Assembly (NCBI GenBank): GCA_963837635.1
Contig: CAWINY010000003.1
Location: forward strand, 434,001 to 498,000
Reading direction: 5' to 3'
DNA length: 64,000 bases
Source of the DNA: CAWINY01 sp963837635
Lineage (GTDB): Bacteria; Acidobacteriota; Terriglobia; Terriglobales; Acidobacteriaceae
Positions 45,090 to 54,139 of this stretch are shown here, piece after piece. A program made the translations under genes and the position numbers. The first letter of the stretch is position 1, and every line of letters begins with the position of its first letter. A model generated the notes under the pieces. The model saw only the letters and a list, made by a program, of their open reading frames with translations. It was not told where the DNA came from and made no database searches.

Positions 45090-46112
45090 CTACTTCACGT
45101 CCTTCATCGCCAGCAGGGTGCCGTAATCGCGCCCCTGAGGATCGACGGCGCGCGCCACCACCCCGACAAAGGCTTGGCGCAGTTCCGGATACTTGTTCAC
45201 CAGCGCGCTGATGACGGCCGAGTTGTTCTGGAACGTCTTGCTGGAATCGGAGACATCCGGCACTTGGTAGCGCACCACCAGGTCGAGGTTGTCGGCAACC
45301 GGGAGCGCGTCCATCGAGGTGATCTGGAAGGTCTGACTCGGACACGCGGCGCGGTTAGCCGTTCCCGGGGCGCATATCGCCGCAGGGAGCGAAACCGGGC
45401 CGTTGAGCGGCAGGTCCGTGGGCATGGCCTGCTGCTCTTCGTCGGAGAGCTTATCCAATTGCGGCGTGCTCATGGCCGGGAAGGGGCGCATCAACTGGTC
45501 GGCAATCTGGTAGTAGAACCAGGCGTTGTGCGCCTGTCCTTTTTGGCGATAGCTCCGCGCCTGACTCAGGTACCAATTGCCATCGTGGCCGGCGATCCGT
45601 GCCGGACGCGGGAACAGCCCCGCCAGCAACCATTGTCCCCCAGCCTGCTGCAGCACCCAGGTGACGGTGTAAGGCGGGTTGCCACTTACATCCTGGATCA
45701 CAACCCCAAACTTTCCCGCCGGCAACGAGGGAAAGGCGAAGCCCACGCGATCCGGCGAGTTGTAGATGCCGCAATAGAACTCCGCCCGCCCGGAGGCGCC
45801 GTTGGTGTTGTCCAGCACAAAACTGGAGCGTATGGCGCCCGCGCCAAACGCGCCCTTGTTGTCGTTGACCACACCGGCCGCATTGGTGAAATTCGGAATC
45901 GCGTTCTGTTGCAGGGCCGCAGTATTGCCCGCCGCCGCCAGCTGGCTGTCGCGGTTGACCGCGCCTTCAACCGCCGCCTTGACCGCCGAGTCCATCTGGG
46001 ACGCGGTGGAGCACGTCTGCCCCAGTGCGGGCAGCGCGGCCGTGGCCAGGGTGAGCGCCAGGAACGCCCAGCGCAGGGTCTTCTTGCTCACTTGCGAGGT
46101 TTGAGTGCACAT
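45090..46112 (-). CDS. Secreted hypothetical protein
   Basis: 340 residues with a signal peptide (LRWAFLALTLATAALPALGQ). Mature part: helical N-terminal third (MDSAVKAAVEGAVNRDSQLA), a beta-rich middle (AGRFGVVIQDV-like segment, YTVTWVLQQAGGQWLLAGLF), a helical WYLSQARSYRQKGQAHNAWF, and a final beta domain. Several Cys suggest disulfides in the envelope. No family recognised. An array hairpin lies just upstream. Confidence 0.72.
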   Translation of the reverse strand: MCTQTSQVSKKTLRWAFLALTLATAALPALGQTCSTASQMDSAVKAAVEGAVNRDSQLAAAGNTAALQQNAIPNFTNAAGVVNDNKGAFGAGAIRSSFVLDNTNGASGRAEFYCGIYNSPDRVGFAFPSLPAGKFGVVIQDVSGNPPYTVTWVLQQAGGQWLLAGLFPRPARIAGHDGNWYLSQARSYRQKGQAHNAWFYYQIADQLMRPFPAMSTPQLDKLSDEEQQAMPTDLPLNGPVSLPAAICAPGTANRAACPSQTFQITSMDALPVADNLDLVVRYQVPDVSDSSKTFQNNSAVISALVNKYPELRQAFVGVVARAVDPQGRDYGTLLAMKDVK

Positions 46113-46125
46113 AACGCTCTGTCGT

Positions 46126-46232
46126 TTCCCGTTCTTCGTTTTCCGTTCTCTGTTTCCCGCTTCCCGTTTTTCCGGTGCCGACTACATGGTTTCCATTCCG
46201 GAGAACGGGGAGCGGAAAACGCGGAACGGAAA
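46126..46232. repeat. Heptad-array hairpin (GTTTTCC / CGGAAAA)
   Basis: The left arm reads GTTCTTC, GTTTTCC, GTTCTCT, GTTTCCC, GCTTCCC; the right arm reads CGGGGAG, CGGAAAA, CGCGGAA, CGGAAAA. Both have a strict 7-nt period and are mutually complementary. A related array without obvious partner is at 10266-10304. Located in the 5' leader of the secreted protein gene. Confidence 0.85.
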
Positions 46233-46361
46233 ACGATTCCGCTGGTACTCTCAACGTACGATGCCGCCTAATCTGCAGACGGATGCAAATCATGCCACAA
46301 GCCTCTCGCACCGGCGAGTAACTAAGCTGGCGGCCAAGTGTTAGAATTCCGGTAGTTTCTT

Positions 46362-47414
46362 ATGAACCGGATACTTACAACCCGGATCCTTGTCTTGGCG
46401 CTGGCTGCACCTTTGGCCGCCCAGGTAGCCGACAATACCGCCGGAACCCCCACCCCGAAGGCTCCCTCACGCGTCGGCGTTCCACTCCAACAAGGGCAAC
46501 CGCCTTTGCCGGCGAATCCGGCGGGCGAAAAGGCACCAGAGCGCAAAGCGCTTCCGGAGCGGGTCAAGAACCCCACCGCGCAAAGTTCCCGTCATTCCAA
46601 AGCTGCCCGTCATAACAAACCCGGTAGGGAGAAGAAAGTTGGCGCGCTGGCTGCTTCGTCGCCCGTCGCCGCTACACCTTCGGCTCCCGTTCCGATCACG
46701 ACGATGGCGCCCGAACAGTTGCCGCCTATGCCGCCTCAGGTCAGCTTCCTGAATGGCCAACTGACCATTCTCGCGCAGAATTCCACGCTCGGCGACATTT
46801 TGACCGCGGTGCAGCGGAAAACCGGAGTTGAGATCGATGTCCCGCCCGGCGCCGGCAGCCAGCGTTTGGCCACGCAGGTCGGCCCGGCATCTCCGCGCGA
46901 TGCGCTCGCCTCGCTTTTGCAGGGGACCAATCTCGACTACATCATCTTGGGCAATGAGAGCCATCCAGGCGCGATCTCCAAAGTGCTCCTGACGGTGCGC
47001 GCGGGCAGCAATGCACCCGGTGCCGCGGTTGCCGGGAACAATCCTCTTGGTGCCGCAGGCGGCGGGCGGCCTGGGCAGGCGCCGCCCATGCCGGCTGCGG
47101 GAAATTTTGACGCTGGCGAAGACGACTCGGTGACCTCCGAGCCTCCGCCGGAGCCGGTTCCTGTTGAGCAACCCGGAGAGGTACCGATGGCCGTACAGGG
47201 CGGACAGTCGAATCCGCCTCAACCTGGCCAGCCGGTGATGCCCCCCGCTCCGCTAGGTGAGCCGCAGAGCGCGGGCCAGGGACCGAACGGCGAGTCCGCC
47301 ATGCAGCCGCAGCAGCCACAGGTCAAGACTCAGGGCCAGTATGTGCAGGAACTGCAGCGCATGCAGCAACAGCAACCACAGCAGCAGCAGCAAAATCCTG
47401 AGCAGCCGCAGTAG
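46362..47414 (+). CDS. Secreted protein with STN/secretin-like domain
   Basis: 350 residues; signal peptide (ILVLALAAPLAAQ). A basic/Pro-rich spacer leads to a short folded domain near 125-200: VSFLNGQLTILAQNSTLGDI and VQRKTGVEIDVPPG, then DALASLLQGTNLDYIILG. This is the STN fold used at the N-terminus of secretins and TonB receptors. The remaining 150 residues are Pro/Gln/Gly-rich and end in poly-Gln, likely disordered. No secretin domain follows. Confidence 0.75.
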   Translation: MNRILTTRILVLALAAPLAAQVADNTAGTPTPKAPSRVGVPLQQGQPPLPANPAGEKAPERKALPERVKNPTAQSSRHSKAARHNKPGREKKVGALAASSPVAATPSAPVPITTMAPEQLPPMPPQVSFLNGQLTILAQNSTLGDILTAVQRKTGVEIDVPPGAGSQRLATQVGPASPRDALASLLQGTNLDYIILGNESHPGAISKVLLTVRAGSNAPGAAVAGNNPLGAAGGGRPGQAPPMPAAGNFDAGEDDSVTSEPPPEPVPVEQPGEVPMAVQGGQSNPPQPGQPVMPPAPLGEPQSAGQGPNGESAMQPQQPQVKTQGQYVQELQRMQQQQPQQQQQNPEQPQ

Positions 47415-47653
47415 GGCAGGTTCCGTTCTCCGCGTATCTTCTTACCTGGTCAGCAGATGCGCGGCAACTGCTCCCCGCTGAACATCTGCAGGTGGCGGGC
47501 GGTGCCGATTCGGCTGACGATTCGGCGGCGATTCTTGGCCCTGGATGATGCCGCGAATCATCGGCTCCCAATCCAGCATCTCGCCTGCTTGCCGGGCCGG
47601 AACTCAAAAGGGTAGGCTGCATCGCCGGCGCTGGTGCGAACGTGTGATCTCTT

Positions 47654-48463
47654 ATGCCCGATCTCTCGCGATTGCGGAGCGTAATCAGCCGGCAGAATTC
47701 GCTGGTGAAGGAGCTGCGCCGGGCGTTCGCTCACGGCGAGCTGGTGGACGGCTATGCCGCCATCGAGAGCGTCCATATTCTTGAAGAGGCCATTCGCTCC
47801 GGCCTCAAGTTCAAAGCCGTTTTCTTTGCCGAGTCGGCGCGGCCTCGCGCCGAGCGGCTGCTGCCGCAGATCGGCGCGCATATCGAAACCCTGCTACTGC
47901 CGGACGAGGTCTTCGCCAGCGCGGTGGACACGGAATCACCGCAAGGTGTGGCCGCCCTGGTGCGCTTCAAGGAATCGAGTACGAGTATGGAGGCGATGCT
48001 CGCGCCGGACGCGCCGCTGCTGGTTTGTCTTGCCGGGGTACAGGACCCTGGCAATCTTGGAACTGTCGTGCGCTCGGCCGAGGCGTTCGGCGCAAGCGGC
48101 GTGCTGCTGGGTGAAAGAACCGTCAGCCAATTTAACTCCAAGGCGATTCGCGCCTCGGCGGGCTCGATGTTCCGCATGAATGTCGCCCGTGTGGAACTCG
48201 CCGGTGTGCTCCCCCGGCTTCGCGAACGCGGGTTGCGGCTGGTGGCGACTTCATCTCATAAGGCGAGAACCTTGGGCGAGGCGCAGCTCACCGGTCCGCT
48301 GGCGCTGTTCATCGGCAGTGAGGGAACCGGCTTGCCACGCGAGCTGCTGGGGCAAATGGATGAAACGGTCGCCATCCCGCATTCGCCAAGGGTGGAATCG
48401 CTCAACGCCGGGGTAGCGGCGAGCATTGTGCTGTACGAAATTGCCCGGCAAAGAAATAAGTGA
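47654..48463 (+). CDS. TrmH/SpoU family RNA 2'-O-methyltransferase
   Basis: 269 residues. An N-terminal L30e-like substrate-binding domain (SLVKELRRA..., VFFAESARPRAERLL) and a C-terminal SPOUT knot with VQDPGNLGTVVRSAEAFGAS, LFIGSEGTGLP and VESLNAGVAASIVLYE, the three SpoU motifs. The presence of both domains suggests an rRNA rather than tRNA target. Ends four bases before an octad-array arm. Confidence 0.88.
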   Translation: MPDLSRLRSVISRQNSLVKELRRAFAHGELVDGYAAIESVHILEEAIRSGLKFKAVFFAESARPRAERLLPQIGAHIETLLLPDEVFASAVDTESPQGVAALVRFKESSTSMEAMLAPDAPLLVCLAGVQDPGNLGTVVRSAEAFGASGVLLGERTVSQFNSKAIRASAGSMFRMNVARVELAGVLPRLRERGLRLVATSSHKARTLGEAQLTGPLALFIGSEGTGLPRELLGQMDETVAIPHSPRVESLNAGVAASIVLYEIARQRNK

Positions 48464-48466
48464 AAA

Positions 48467-48709
48467 CCTGCCACAGAGACACAGATGAACAAAAGCCAAT
48501 CATGGCATGTACTCGCATCCGGTGCGGAGGCAACTACCATGACCGAGACTCCGAAACAGCAAGATGTCGAAGAGGGGCTGTCGATCCAATACGATCCTCG
48601 AACCGCTGCGATTATCGGCGCAGCAATCGAGGTTCCCAGGCTTGCCGAGGGTATTGTGCGAATGGTCTTATGATTCACTGATTTTCCGACTCTGTGTCTC
48701 TGTGGCAGG
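48467..48709. repeat. Octad-array hairpin enclosing a gene remnant
   Basis: CCTGCCACAGAGACACAGA (48467-48485) and TCTGTGTCTCTGTGGCAGG (48691-48709) are perfect 19-bp inverted arms. The 205-bp interior contains a GxxExxY-like coding remnant. The right arm is 9 bp from the rarA start codon. Confidence 0.85.
48539..48673 (+). pseudogene. GxxExxY-type protein, truncated N-terminal remnant
   Basis: From the ATG at 48539 (or 48485, inside the repeat arm): SIQYDPRTAAIIGAAIEVPR, closely resembling the start of GxxExxY proteins (IIGAAIEVHRxLGPGxxExxY). The family motif is then lost (LAEGIVRMVL, stop). An internal deletion of the rest is the simplest reading. Confidence 0.5.
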
Positions 48710-48718
48710 TGTATTCTC

Positions 48719-50086
48719 ATGAGCCTCTTTAATCCCATCCCGCAGGATTCCACGAGCGACCGCAGCCGGCCGCTGGCCGACCGCATGCGTCCGCGCTCGC
48801 TCGAGGAATTTGTCGGCCAGGAGCATCTGCTGGCCCCGGGCAAAGCGCTGCGCTTGCAGATTGAGCGCGACGACCCTGGCTCGATCATCTTCTGGGGTCC
48901 GCCCGGCGTGGGCAAGACCACGCTGGCAAAGATCATCGCGCGGGCAACGCGTGCAGACTTCATCGAGTTCTCCGCCGTGCTCAGCGGCATCAAGGAAATC
49001 AAGCAGGTGATGGCGGACGCGGAAAAAGCCCGCCAGTTCGGCACCCGCACCCTCCTCTTCATCGACGAGATCCACCGCTTCAACAAGGCGCAGCAGGACG
49101 CCTTTCTGCCCTACGTGGAGAGCGGCAGCATCCGGTTGATCGGCGCCACCACCGAGAACCCGTCGTTCGAGATCATCTCCGCGCTGCTCTCGCGCTGCCG
49201 GGTCTACGTGCTGAACCCGCTTTCCGAAGACGAGATCGTGCTGCTGCTACGGCGCGCCCTCACCGACCAGGAGCGCGGCCTCGGCGATCTGAAGCTGAAC
49301 GCCGACGACTCCGTGCTGCGCAAGATCGCGGGCTATTCCAGCGGCGACGCCCGCTCGGCTTACAACGTGCTTGAGATCGCGGCGTCCACTGCGTCGCAGA
49401 AAGGTCTGCCGGAGATCGCGGAGGAGATCGTGGCCGACGCGCTCCAGCGGCGCATGCTGCGCTACGACAAAAGCGGCGAAGAGCACTACAACCTGATCTC
49501 CGCCCTGCACAAGTCGGTGCGCAACAGCGATCCGGATGCGGCGCTCTACTGGCTGGGCCGCATGATCGAGTCCGGCGAGGATCCGTTGTACCTCGCGCGG
49601 CGCATCGTGCGCATGGCGGTGGAAGACATCGGACTGGCCGATCCCAATGCCATGTCGATTACGATGGCCGCCCGCGACGCGGTGGATTTCATCGGCATGC
49701 CCGAAGGCAACCTGGCGCTGGCGGAGGCGGTGGTGTATCTCTGCGTGGCGCCCAAGTCGAATGCACTTTATACAGCGTACGGCGCGGTGCAACGCGATGT
49801 GGAGGAAACCGCCGCCGACCCGGTGCCGCTGCACCTGCGCAACGCGCCGACTGCATTGATGAAAGGGCTTGGCTACGGCAAGGGCTATCAGTACGCGCAC
49901 AGCCTCGAAAGCAAGGTCGCGGACATGCAGTGCCTGCCGGACAATCTGCACAATCGCACCTACTATCACCCGACCGATCAGGGGGTCGAGAAGCGCATCC
50001 GGGAGCGTCTGGATGACATCAAGCGCCGCCGGGCGCAGGCGCGGCGGGGTGAGCCGCAGTCGGAGAAGCCAACGACCAACGACTAA
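48719..50086 (+). CDS. rarA: Replication-associated recombination protein RarA (MgsA)
   Basis: 455 residues, AAA+ ATPase related to clamp loaders, acting at stalled forks. Walker A GPPGVGKTT (60-68), Walker B FIDEIHRF, sensor GATTENPSF, and the C-terminal tetramerisation part (YQYAHSLES, LPDNLHNRTYYHPTDQG). The last residues, PTTND, are encoded by the start of a 7-nt array (CCAACGA), so the stop codon is supplied by repeat DNA. Confidence 0.93.
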   Translation: MSLFNPIPQDSTSDRSRPLADRMRPRSLEEFVGQEHLLAPGKALRLQIERDDPGSIIFWGPPGVGKTTLAKIIARATRADFIEFSAVLSGIKEIKQVMADAEKARQFGTRTLLFIDEIHRFNKAQQDAFLPYVESGSIRLIGATTENPSFEIISALLSRCRVYVLNPLSEDEIVLLLRRALTDQERGLGDLKLNADDSVLRKIAGYSSGDARSAYNVLEIAASTASQKGLPEIAEEIVADALQRRMLRYDKSGEEHYNLISALHKSVRNSDPDAALYWLGRMIESGEDPLYLARRIVRMAVEDIGLADPNAMSITMAARDAVDFIGMPEGNLALAEAVVYLCVAPKSNALYTAYGAVQRDVEETAADPVPLHLRNAPTALMKGLGYGKGYQYAHSLESKVADMQCLPDNLHNRTYYHPTDQGVEKRIRERLDDIKRRRAQARRGEPQSEKPTTND

Positions 50087-50123
50087 CCACTAACGACCCG
50101 CCGGCGAGACGCCGGCCCTACAC
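50069..50123. repeat. Heptad array at the rarA stop plus REP-like unit
   Basis: CCAACGA, CCAACGA, CTAACCA, CTAACGA (50069-50096) supply the last codons and stop of rarA. A REP-like unit (CCGCCGGCGAGACGCCGGCC) follows at once at 50097-50123. The same heptad (TAACGAC/CGACGAT) recurs at 58767-58790. Confidence 0.75.
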
Positions 50124-50184
50124 GCGGCGAATTCCGGAGTCTCGCCCCTCCGCTGCACATCTATTTCCGAAGAGGAAAGCTACG

Positions 50185-50290
50185 ATGAGCAGCCTTGCCG
50201 CGCGTGATTTTCCCGGTTATCCGCAAGCCAGCCATGCTGAAAAGGTGCACTCACTTCTGCTGCTGAACCAGGCCGCGCAGAAGATCAACT
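50185..50290 (+). pseudogene. GAF-SpoIIE phosphatase gene, 5' part (split by IS66)
   Basis: ATG 50185 (GAGGAAAG upstream) opens MSSLAARDFPGYPQASHAEK and runs to NQAAQKIN, where IS66 begins. Joining 50290 to 52870 restores NQAAQKINSILDLDLLLDKI in frame, giving an ancestral protein of about 414 residues. This N-terminal piece alone is not functional. Confidence 0.85.
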
Positions 50291-50342
50291 GTATCCATTC
50301 GAGCAACTGCAGGGTTGACGGATTCGGCGAGCCGAGGATAAG

Positions 50343-51986
50343 TTAGTTCGCTGGTTTTGCGGCGTAGGCGGCGGGGGTGAGGTCGGCCAGGGATTGGATG
50401 GAGCGGTCGGCCATGCCGGGCAGCACGTCAGCCAGGTACGGGCGGATGGGCATGCCGAGTTTGCGGCAGCTCTCGACGATGCTGAAGATGGCGGCGATTT
50501 TCGGGCCGGCTTCCTTGCTGCCCAGATGCAGCCAGTTGCGACGGCCAATCGCGATCGGGCGCATCGAGTTCTCCGCCCAGTTAGTCGAGAGTTCGATCAC
50601 CGGGTGCTGCATGAAGCGCGTCAGCTTTTCCCAGCGTGTAAGCGTATAAGAGACGGCCTTGCCCGCCGCAGACTTCGGCAGCACACGATCCTTCATCTGC
50701 AGGAGCAGGGCATGCAACTCGTCAAGCCGAGCGGGCGCACGCTCCTGCCGCAGCGCATCGCGCTCTGCGATCGACAGGTTTTGCTCGCGCGCCTCGCGAT
50801 CGATTGCAAACAACGCGTCCATAAGCACGACAACGCGCGCCGAGTCGACGTCGGTCTTCGACTTGGCATTCACCTTGACTGCTTCGATGAACTTTCTTCT
50901 TGAGTGAGCGAGGCAGCACGCATGGATCATGCCTTCGGCACCGACCTTTTCGCCGTATGCGGCATACCCATCGGTGTGTAATATGCCGCGATAATCTTGA
51001 AAGACCTTTCTCGGCACCTCGCCGCGGCGCGTCATCTCGAAGTCGAAGACCACGCCCTTGCCTGGCGAGCTGTACTGCCAGAAGTAGGCTTTATGGTTCT
51101 CGCCTTTCTTTTCCGGCGTCTGCACTCCGACGTAGGTTTCGTCTGCCTGGATGTAATCGCCGGCAAGCAGATCGCGCTTCGTCCGGTCAACCACGGGGAC
51201 CAGCAACTCGCCCACGCGCAGCACCGCATCGTCGATCGTGGTCAGCGCCACCTCGATGCCGAGATCGCGCAGGAGCATCGCCCGCTGGCGATACAGCGGT
51301 AACGCATCACAGTACTTTTTCACAACGAAGTCGATGATCACTTCGTCGGAGAAGATCGACTTGGGCGCGATGCGCTCAGGTACGGCAGCCGTCGCAACCC
51401 CGTGCATGGCGCACGCCGCACAGGCACGCTTCTCGCGCTTGATGACGCGAACGAAGTGAACGGCCGGCTTCTTGCCCAGCACTTCGGTCTCCTCGTAACC
51501 GATGACGCCGGTCTCGCCGCCGCACAGGCCGCACTTGCACTGCTCCGGCGTGCAGGCAATGATCTCCTCGACACGTTCCAGATGGGCGGGCAATTGGTTG
51601 CGGCCGGGATGCTGCTTCCTCTTGCGCCGTGGCTTGTCGTCCTCCGCGCTGTTCTGCCTGCTGTCGGGCAACGGGCCGCGGTTGATCTCGGATTCGATTT
51701 CTTCGCTCGATACCGCAGGCTCAAGATCCAGCATCTGCAACTGAAGATCCGAGAGCTTCTCGCTGCGCTTGCCGTACTTCCGGATGCGCTCCAAGCGAAG
51801 CTCCTCTTTCAGCTTCAGCACCAGCATCTCAGATCTTGCAAGCGCCTGCTGATTGCTCACAAGCAGCGTCTCTTTCGTTGCAAGATGCTGATCTTTCGCT
51901 TCCAACTGCTCCTGCAGTTGCGCGATGATCGCGGCCGCAACCGGATCAAGCACCACGGGCAGAGACGACTTGGACGCTGGATTCAT
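50343..51986 (-). CDS. tnpC: IS66 transposase TnpC
   Basis: 547 residues: N-terminal leucine-rich coiled coil (AAAIIAQLQEQLEAKDQHLA), zinc-finger segment (CTPEQCKCGLCGG), then the DDE domain with Asp in YIQADETYVG, Asp in ILHTDGYAAY and Glu in NWAENSMRPIAIGR, and the IS66 C-terminal domain. Full length for the family. Confidence 0.95.
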   Translation of the reverse strand: MNPASKSSLPVVLDPVAAAIIAQLQEQLEAKDQHLATKETLLVSNQQALARSEMLVLKLKEELRLERIRKYGKRSEKLSDLQLQMLDLEPAVSSEEIESEINRGPLPDSRQNSAEDDKPRRKRKQHPGRNQLPAHLERVEEIIACTPEQCKCGLCGGETGVIGYEETEVLGKKPAVHFVRVIKREKRACAACAMHGVATAAVPERIAPKSIFSDEVIIDFVVKKYCDALPLYRQRAMLLRDLGIEVALTTIDDAVLRVGELLVPVVDRTKRDLLAGDYIQADETYVGVQTPEKKGENHKAYFWQYSSPGKGVVFDFEMTRRGEVPRKVFQDYRGILHTDGYAAYGEKVGAEGMIHACCLAHSRRKFIEAVKVNAKSKTDVDSARVVVLMDALFAIDREAREQNLSIAERDALRQERAPARLDELHALLLQMKDRVLPKSAAGKAVSYTLTRWEKLTRFMQHPVIELSTNWAENSMRPIAIGRRNWLHLGSKEAGPKIAAIFSIVESCRKLGMPIRPYLADVLPGMADRSIQSLADLTPAAYAAKPAN

Positions 51987-52039
51987 CTATTCACATAATC
52001 GCAGATCACGCTGTGGATATGTCATCGAATCGCCTGTAT

Positions 52040-52420
52040 TCATGCGGTCTTTTGCGCTTTTTCCGGATCGCTTCCCACGCGCTTGCGATACCACTTGCGC
52101 TGCTTCGTTCCGGTCAGATCGATACCGCCGATCAACAGCGCAAACTCCTCGCGGCTTAACTGCACACGCCCGTTTTCGGACACGGGCCAGTGCAGCCGGC
52201 CTTGCTCCATGCGCCGCGCGCAAACCCAGAGGCTGTTGCCATCGAAGAAAAGGATCTTCATGCGATCCCTTCGTTTATTGGAAAACAAGAACAGATGGCC
52301 GCTTTCTGGATTCTCCTGCAACTGGCCCACAACAAGACCATACAGACCATCGAAGCCGAGACGCATATCCGTAGCAGCGGTGGCGACATAGACGCGCGTT
52401 GCCGCACCCAATCCCAACAC
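52040..52420 (-). CDS. tnpB: IS66 accessory protein TnpB
   Basis: 126 residues with the hallmark VYVATAATDMRLGFDGLYGL, GHLFLFSNKRRDRMKILFFD and GLYxLV segments of the IS66 Orf2 family. Required with TnpA and TnpC for transposition. It starts only a few bases after the tnpA stop. Confidence 0.94.
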   Translation of the reverse strand: MLGLGAATRVYVATAATDMRLGFDGLYGLVVGQLQENPESGHLFLFSNKRRDRMKILFFDGNSLWVCARRMEQGRLHWPVSENGRVQLSREEFALLIGGIDLTGTKQRKWYRKRVGSDPEKAQKTA

Positions 52421-52424
52421 CGCC

Positions 52425-52802
52425 TTACTCCTGTTCCAGAACTGCCATCAGACGCATCAACGTCAGCGTATCGAAGCCGCTGACCACGCCGATGCGGCGG
52501 CCGCCGGTCAGCTCGACAAATAGAGTCGCTCCCTGGCGCGCCTCCGGCCGTGCCACCGCGGGTTGCTCCACCAGTTCCAGCGGAACGAATGTAATGCTGT
52601 GTGAGGATGCCGCATCATCTGGAACCGCCGCGTCAGCGGTACGCATGCGCTTGCGGTAGTTGTCCAGCGTCGCTAACGAAAGACCATGCCGACGGCAAAA
52701 TGCCTGCCGCGCCAGTCCGCTCTGTTCATACTCCGATACCAGCCGCGCCGCCTCTTCCCGGCTCCGCCGACGTCTCACTTTCTGCTCTTGCGGTTCAGTC
52801 AT
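52425..52802 (-). CDS. tnpA: IS66 accessory protein TnpA
   Basis: 125 residues: an N-terminal helix-turn-helix (REEAARLVSEYEQSGLARQA then FCRRHGLSLATLDNYRK) and a C-terminal beta domain FVELTGGRRIGVVSGFDTLT. Typical IS66 Orf1, here with a longer linker. Confidence 0.9.
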   Translation of the reverse strand: MTEPQEQKVRRRRSREEAARLVSEYEQSGLARQAFCRRHGLSLATLDNYRKRMRTADAAVPDDAASSHSITFVPLELVEQPAVARPEARQGATLFVELTGGRRIGVVSGFDTLTLMRLMAVLEQE

Positions 52803-52869
52803 GAACCAACTACATCACAGTCAAATGCGCGGCGAAAGAATGGACTTGCCCGAACGCGTACGATCAACT

Positions 52870-54008
52870 CCATCCTCGATCTCGACCTGCTGCTGGACAA
52901 AATCGCGAATGAGATTGTGGCTGACTTTGGCTTAGTGGAAGCTACTATCGACCTGAAGGCCGAGGACGGCAGCGAACTCATTGTGGCCGCGGTGTACGGA
53001 TGTACCGTCAATCACAAAGGGGATCGCACGCCGCTCGACGGTGATGACGTCATTGCTCGCGTGGCCCGCTTTGGGCGCACTATCTATCTGCCCGACGTGG
53101 ATGCCGATCCTACCTATACTCGTTGCGAGCCGGAGATCAACTCGGAACTGGACATCCCCCTTATTGCGCGCGGTGAGGTCATCGGCGTGTTCTGCACGGC
53201 CCATCCGGATCACGACGGCTTCCCTCCCGATCAAATCGAGTTGCTCGAAGCGCTGGCGGCGCACCTGGCGGTGGCGATCCGTAACGCGTCCATGTTTCAG
53301 CGGGAGCGCGCCGAAAAAGACGAAGCACGGCTGATGCAGCAGGCGCTCTTCCCGAAGGGCTCGCCGAACATTGAAGGCTTTGATGTCTACGGGCATTGTC
53401 TGCCGGCAGGCGCGGTGGCCGGCGACTGGTACGACTGGATTGCCTTACCCAATCAGCGTTGGGGCATGGTGCTGGCGGATGTTTCCGGCAAAGGGATGGC
53501 GGCGGCGCTGCTGATGTCCGCTACGCGCGGCATCCTGCGCTCGATCGCCCATCTCAGCTCGAGCCCGACCGAAGTGTTGCATCGGCTCAACCAGCTGATC
53601 GTGCCCGACCTGCCGGCCTCAAAGTACATCACCATGGTGTACGCGGTGCTGGACCCGGCAACCCGGAAGCTCACCTTCGCCAATGCGGGGCACCCCTGGC
53701 CGATCCATGTGGACGGTCAGGCGCGGCTTCTGCCAACCGATTCCGGCCTGCCGCTCGGTATCTCGGAGTGTGCCTACGACGAACGAGAGCTGGTGCTCGA
53801 TCCCGGCTCCGGCGTGTTGCTTTATAGCGACGGCATCACGGAAGCCTGCAACGCCTCGGCCGAAGAATACGGCGTGGAGCGGCTCATCGCCCACCTCCAG
53901 CGGCAGCACGTGTGTAATGGTTATTGCGTGCTCGAGGAAGTGCGTCAGTTCACCGGAACGGCTAGCCTTGCCGACGATGCCAGCTTCATCGTGATTCGCG
54001 CCAAGTAG
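52870..54008 (+). pseudogene. GAF-SpoIIE (PP2C-type) phosphatase gene, 3' part
   Basis: Encodes the bulk of an RsbU-like protein: a GAF domain (LDLLLDKIANEIVADFG to LEALAAHLAVAIRNASMF) and a SpoIIE/PP2C phosphatase domain with metal-binding Asp in VAGDWYDW, VLADVSGKGMAAALLMS, TFANAGHPWP, LYSDGITEA and ADDASFIVI. Such proteins dephosphorylate anti-anti-sigma factors. It is separated from its start by IS66. An in-frame start inside IS66 (52686) could still express this part, so loss of function is probable but not certain. Confidence 0.85.
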
Positions 54009-54020
54009 GGTGTCTCTGCG

Positions 54021-54056
54021 AGGGTGCCCCAAAGACGTGCAGATGTGGGGCACCCT
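54021..54056. repeat. CCCACATCTGCC-family hairpin after the phosphatase
   Basis: AGGGTGCCCC (54021-54030) and GGGGCACCCT (54047-54056) pair perfectly over 10 bp around a degenerate GCAGATGT core. Immediately follows the stop codon of the phosphatase fragment. Confidence 0.6.
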
Positions 54057-54139
54057 CGGTAGGTGTTTCTTGGGAACTCAAGAAAGGATTGAAACGAATT
54101 TAGACTAGACGGATTTGAGAGGCTTTTTCCAGATCCGTA

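Larger units (their letters stand above)
50291..52861. mobile_element. Complete IS66-family element
   Basis: 2571 bp. The ends are imperfect inverted repeats starting GTA: left GTATCCATTCGAGCAACTGC, right (inverted) GTACGCGTTCGGGCAAGTCC. The 8-bp target GATCAACT is duplicated at 50283-50290 and 52862-52869, as expected for IS66. It carries tnpA, tnpB and tnpC in order on the minus strand, all intact. Confidence 0.93.
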
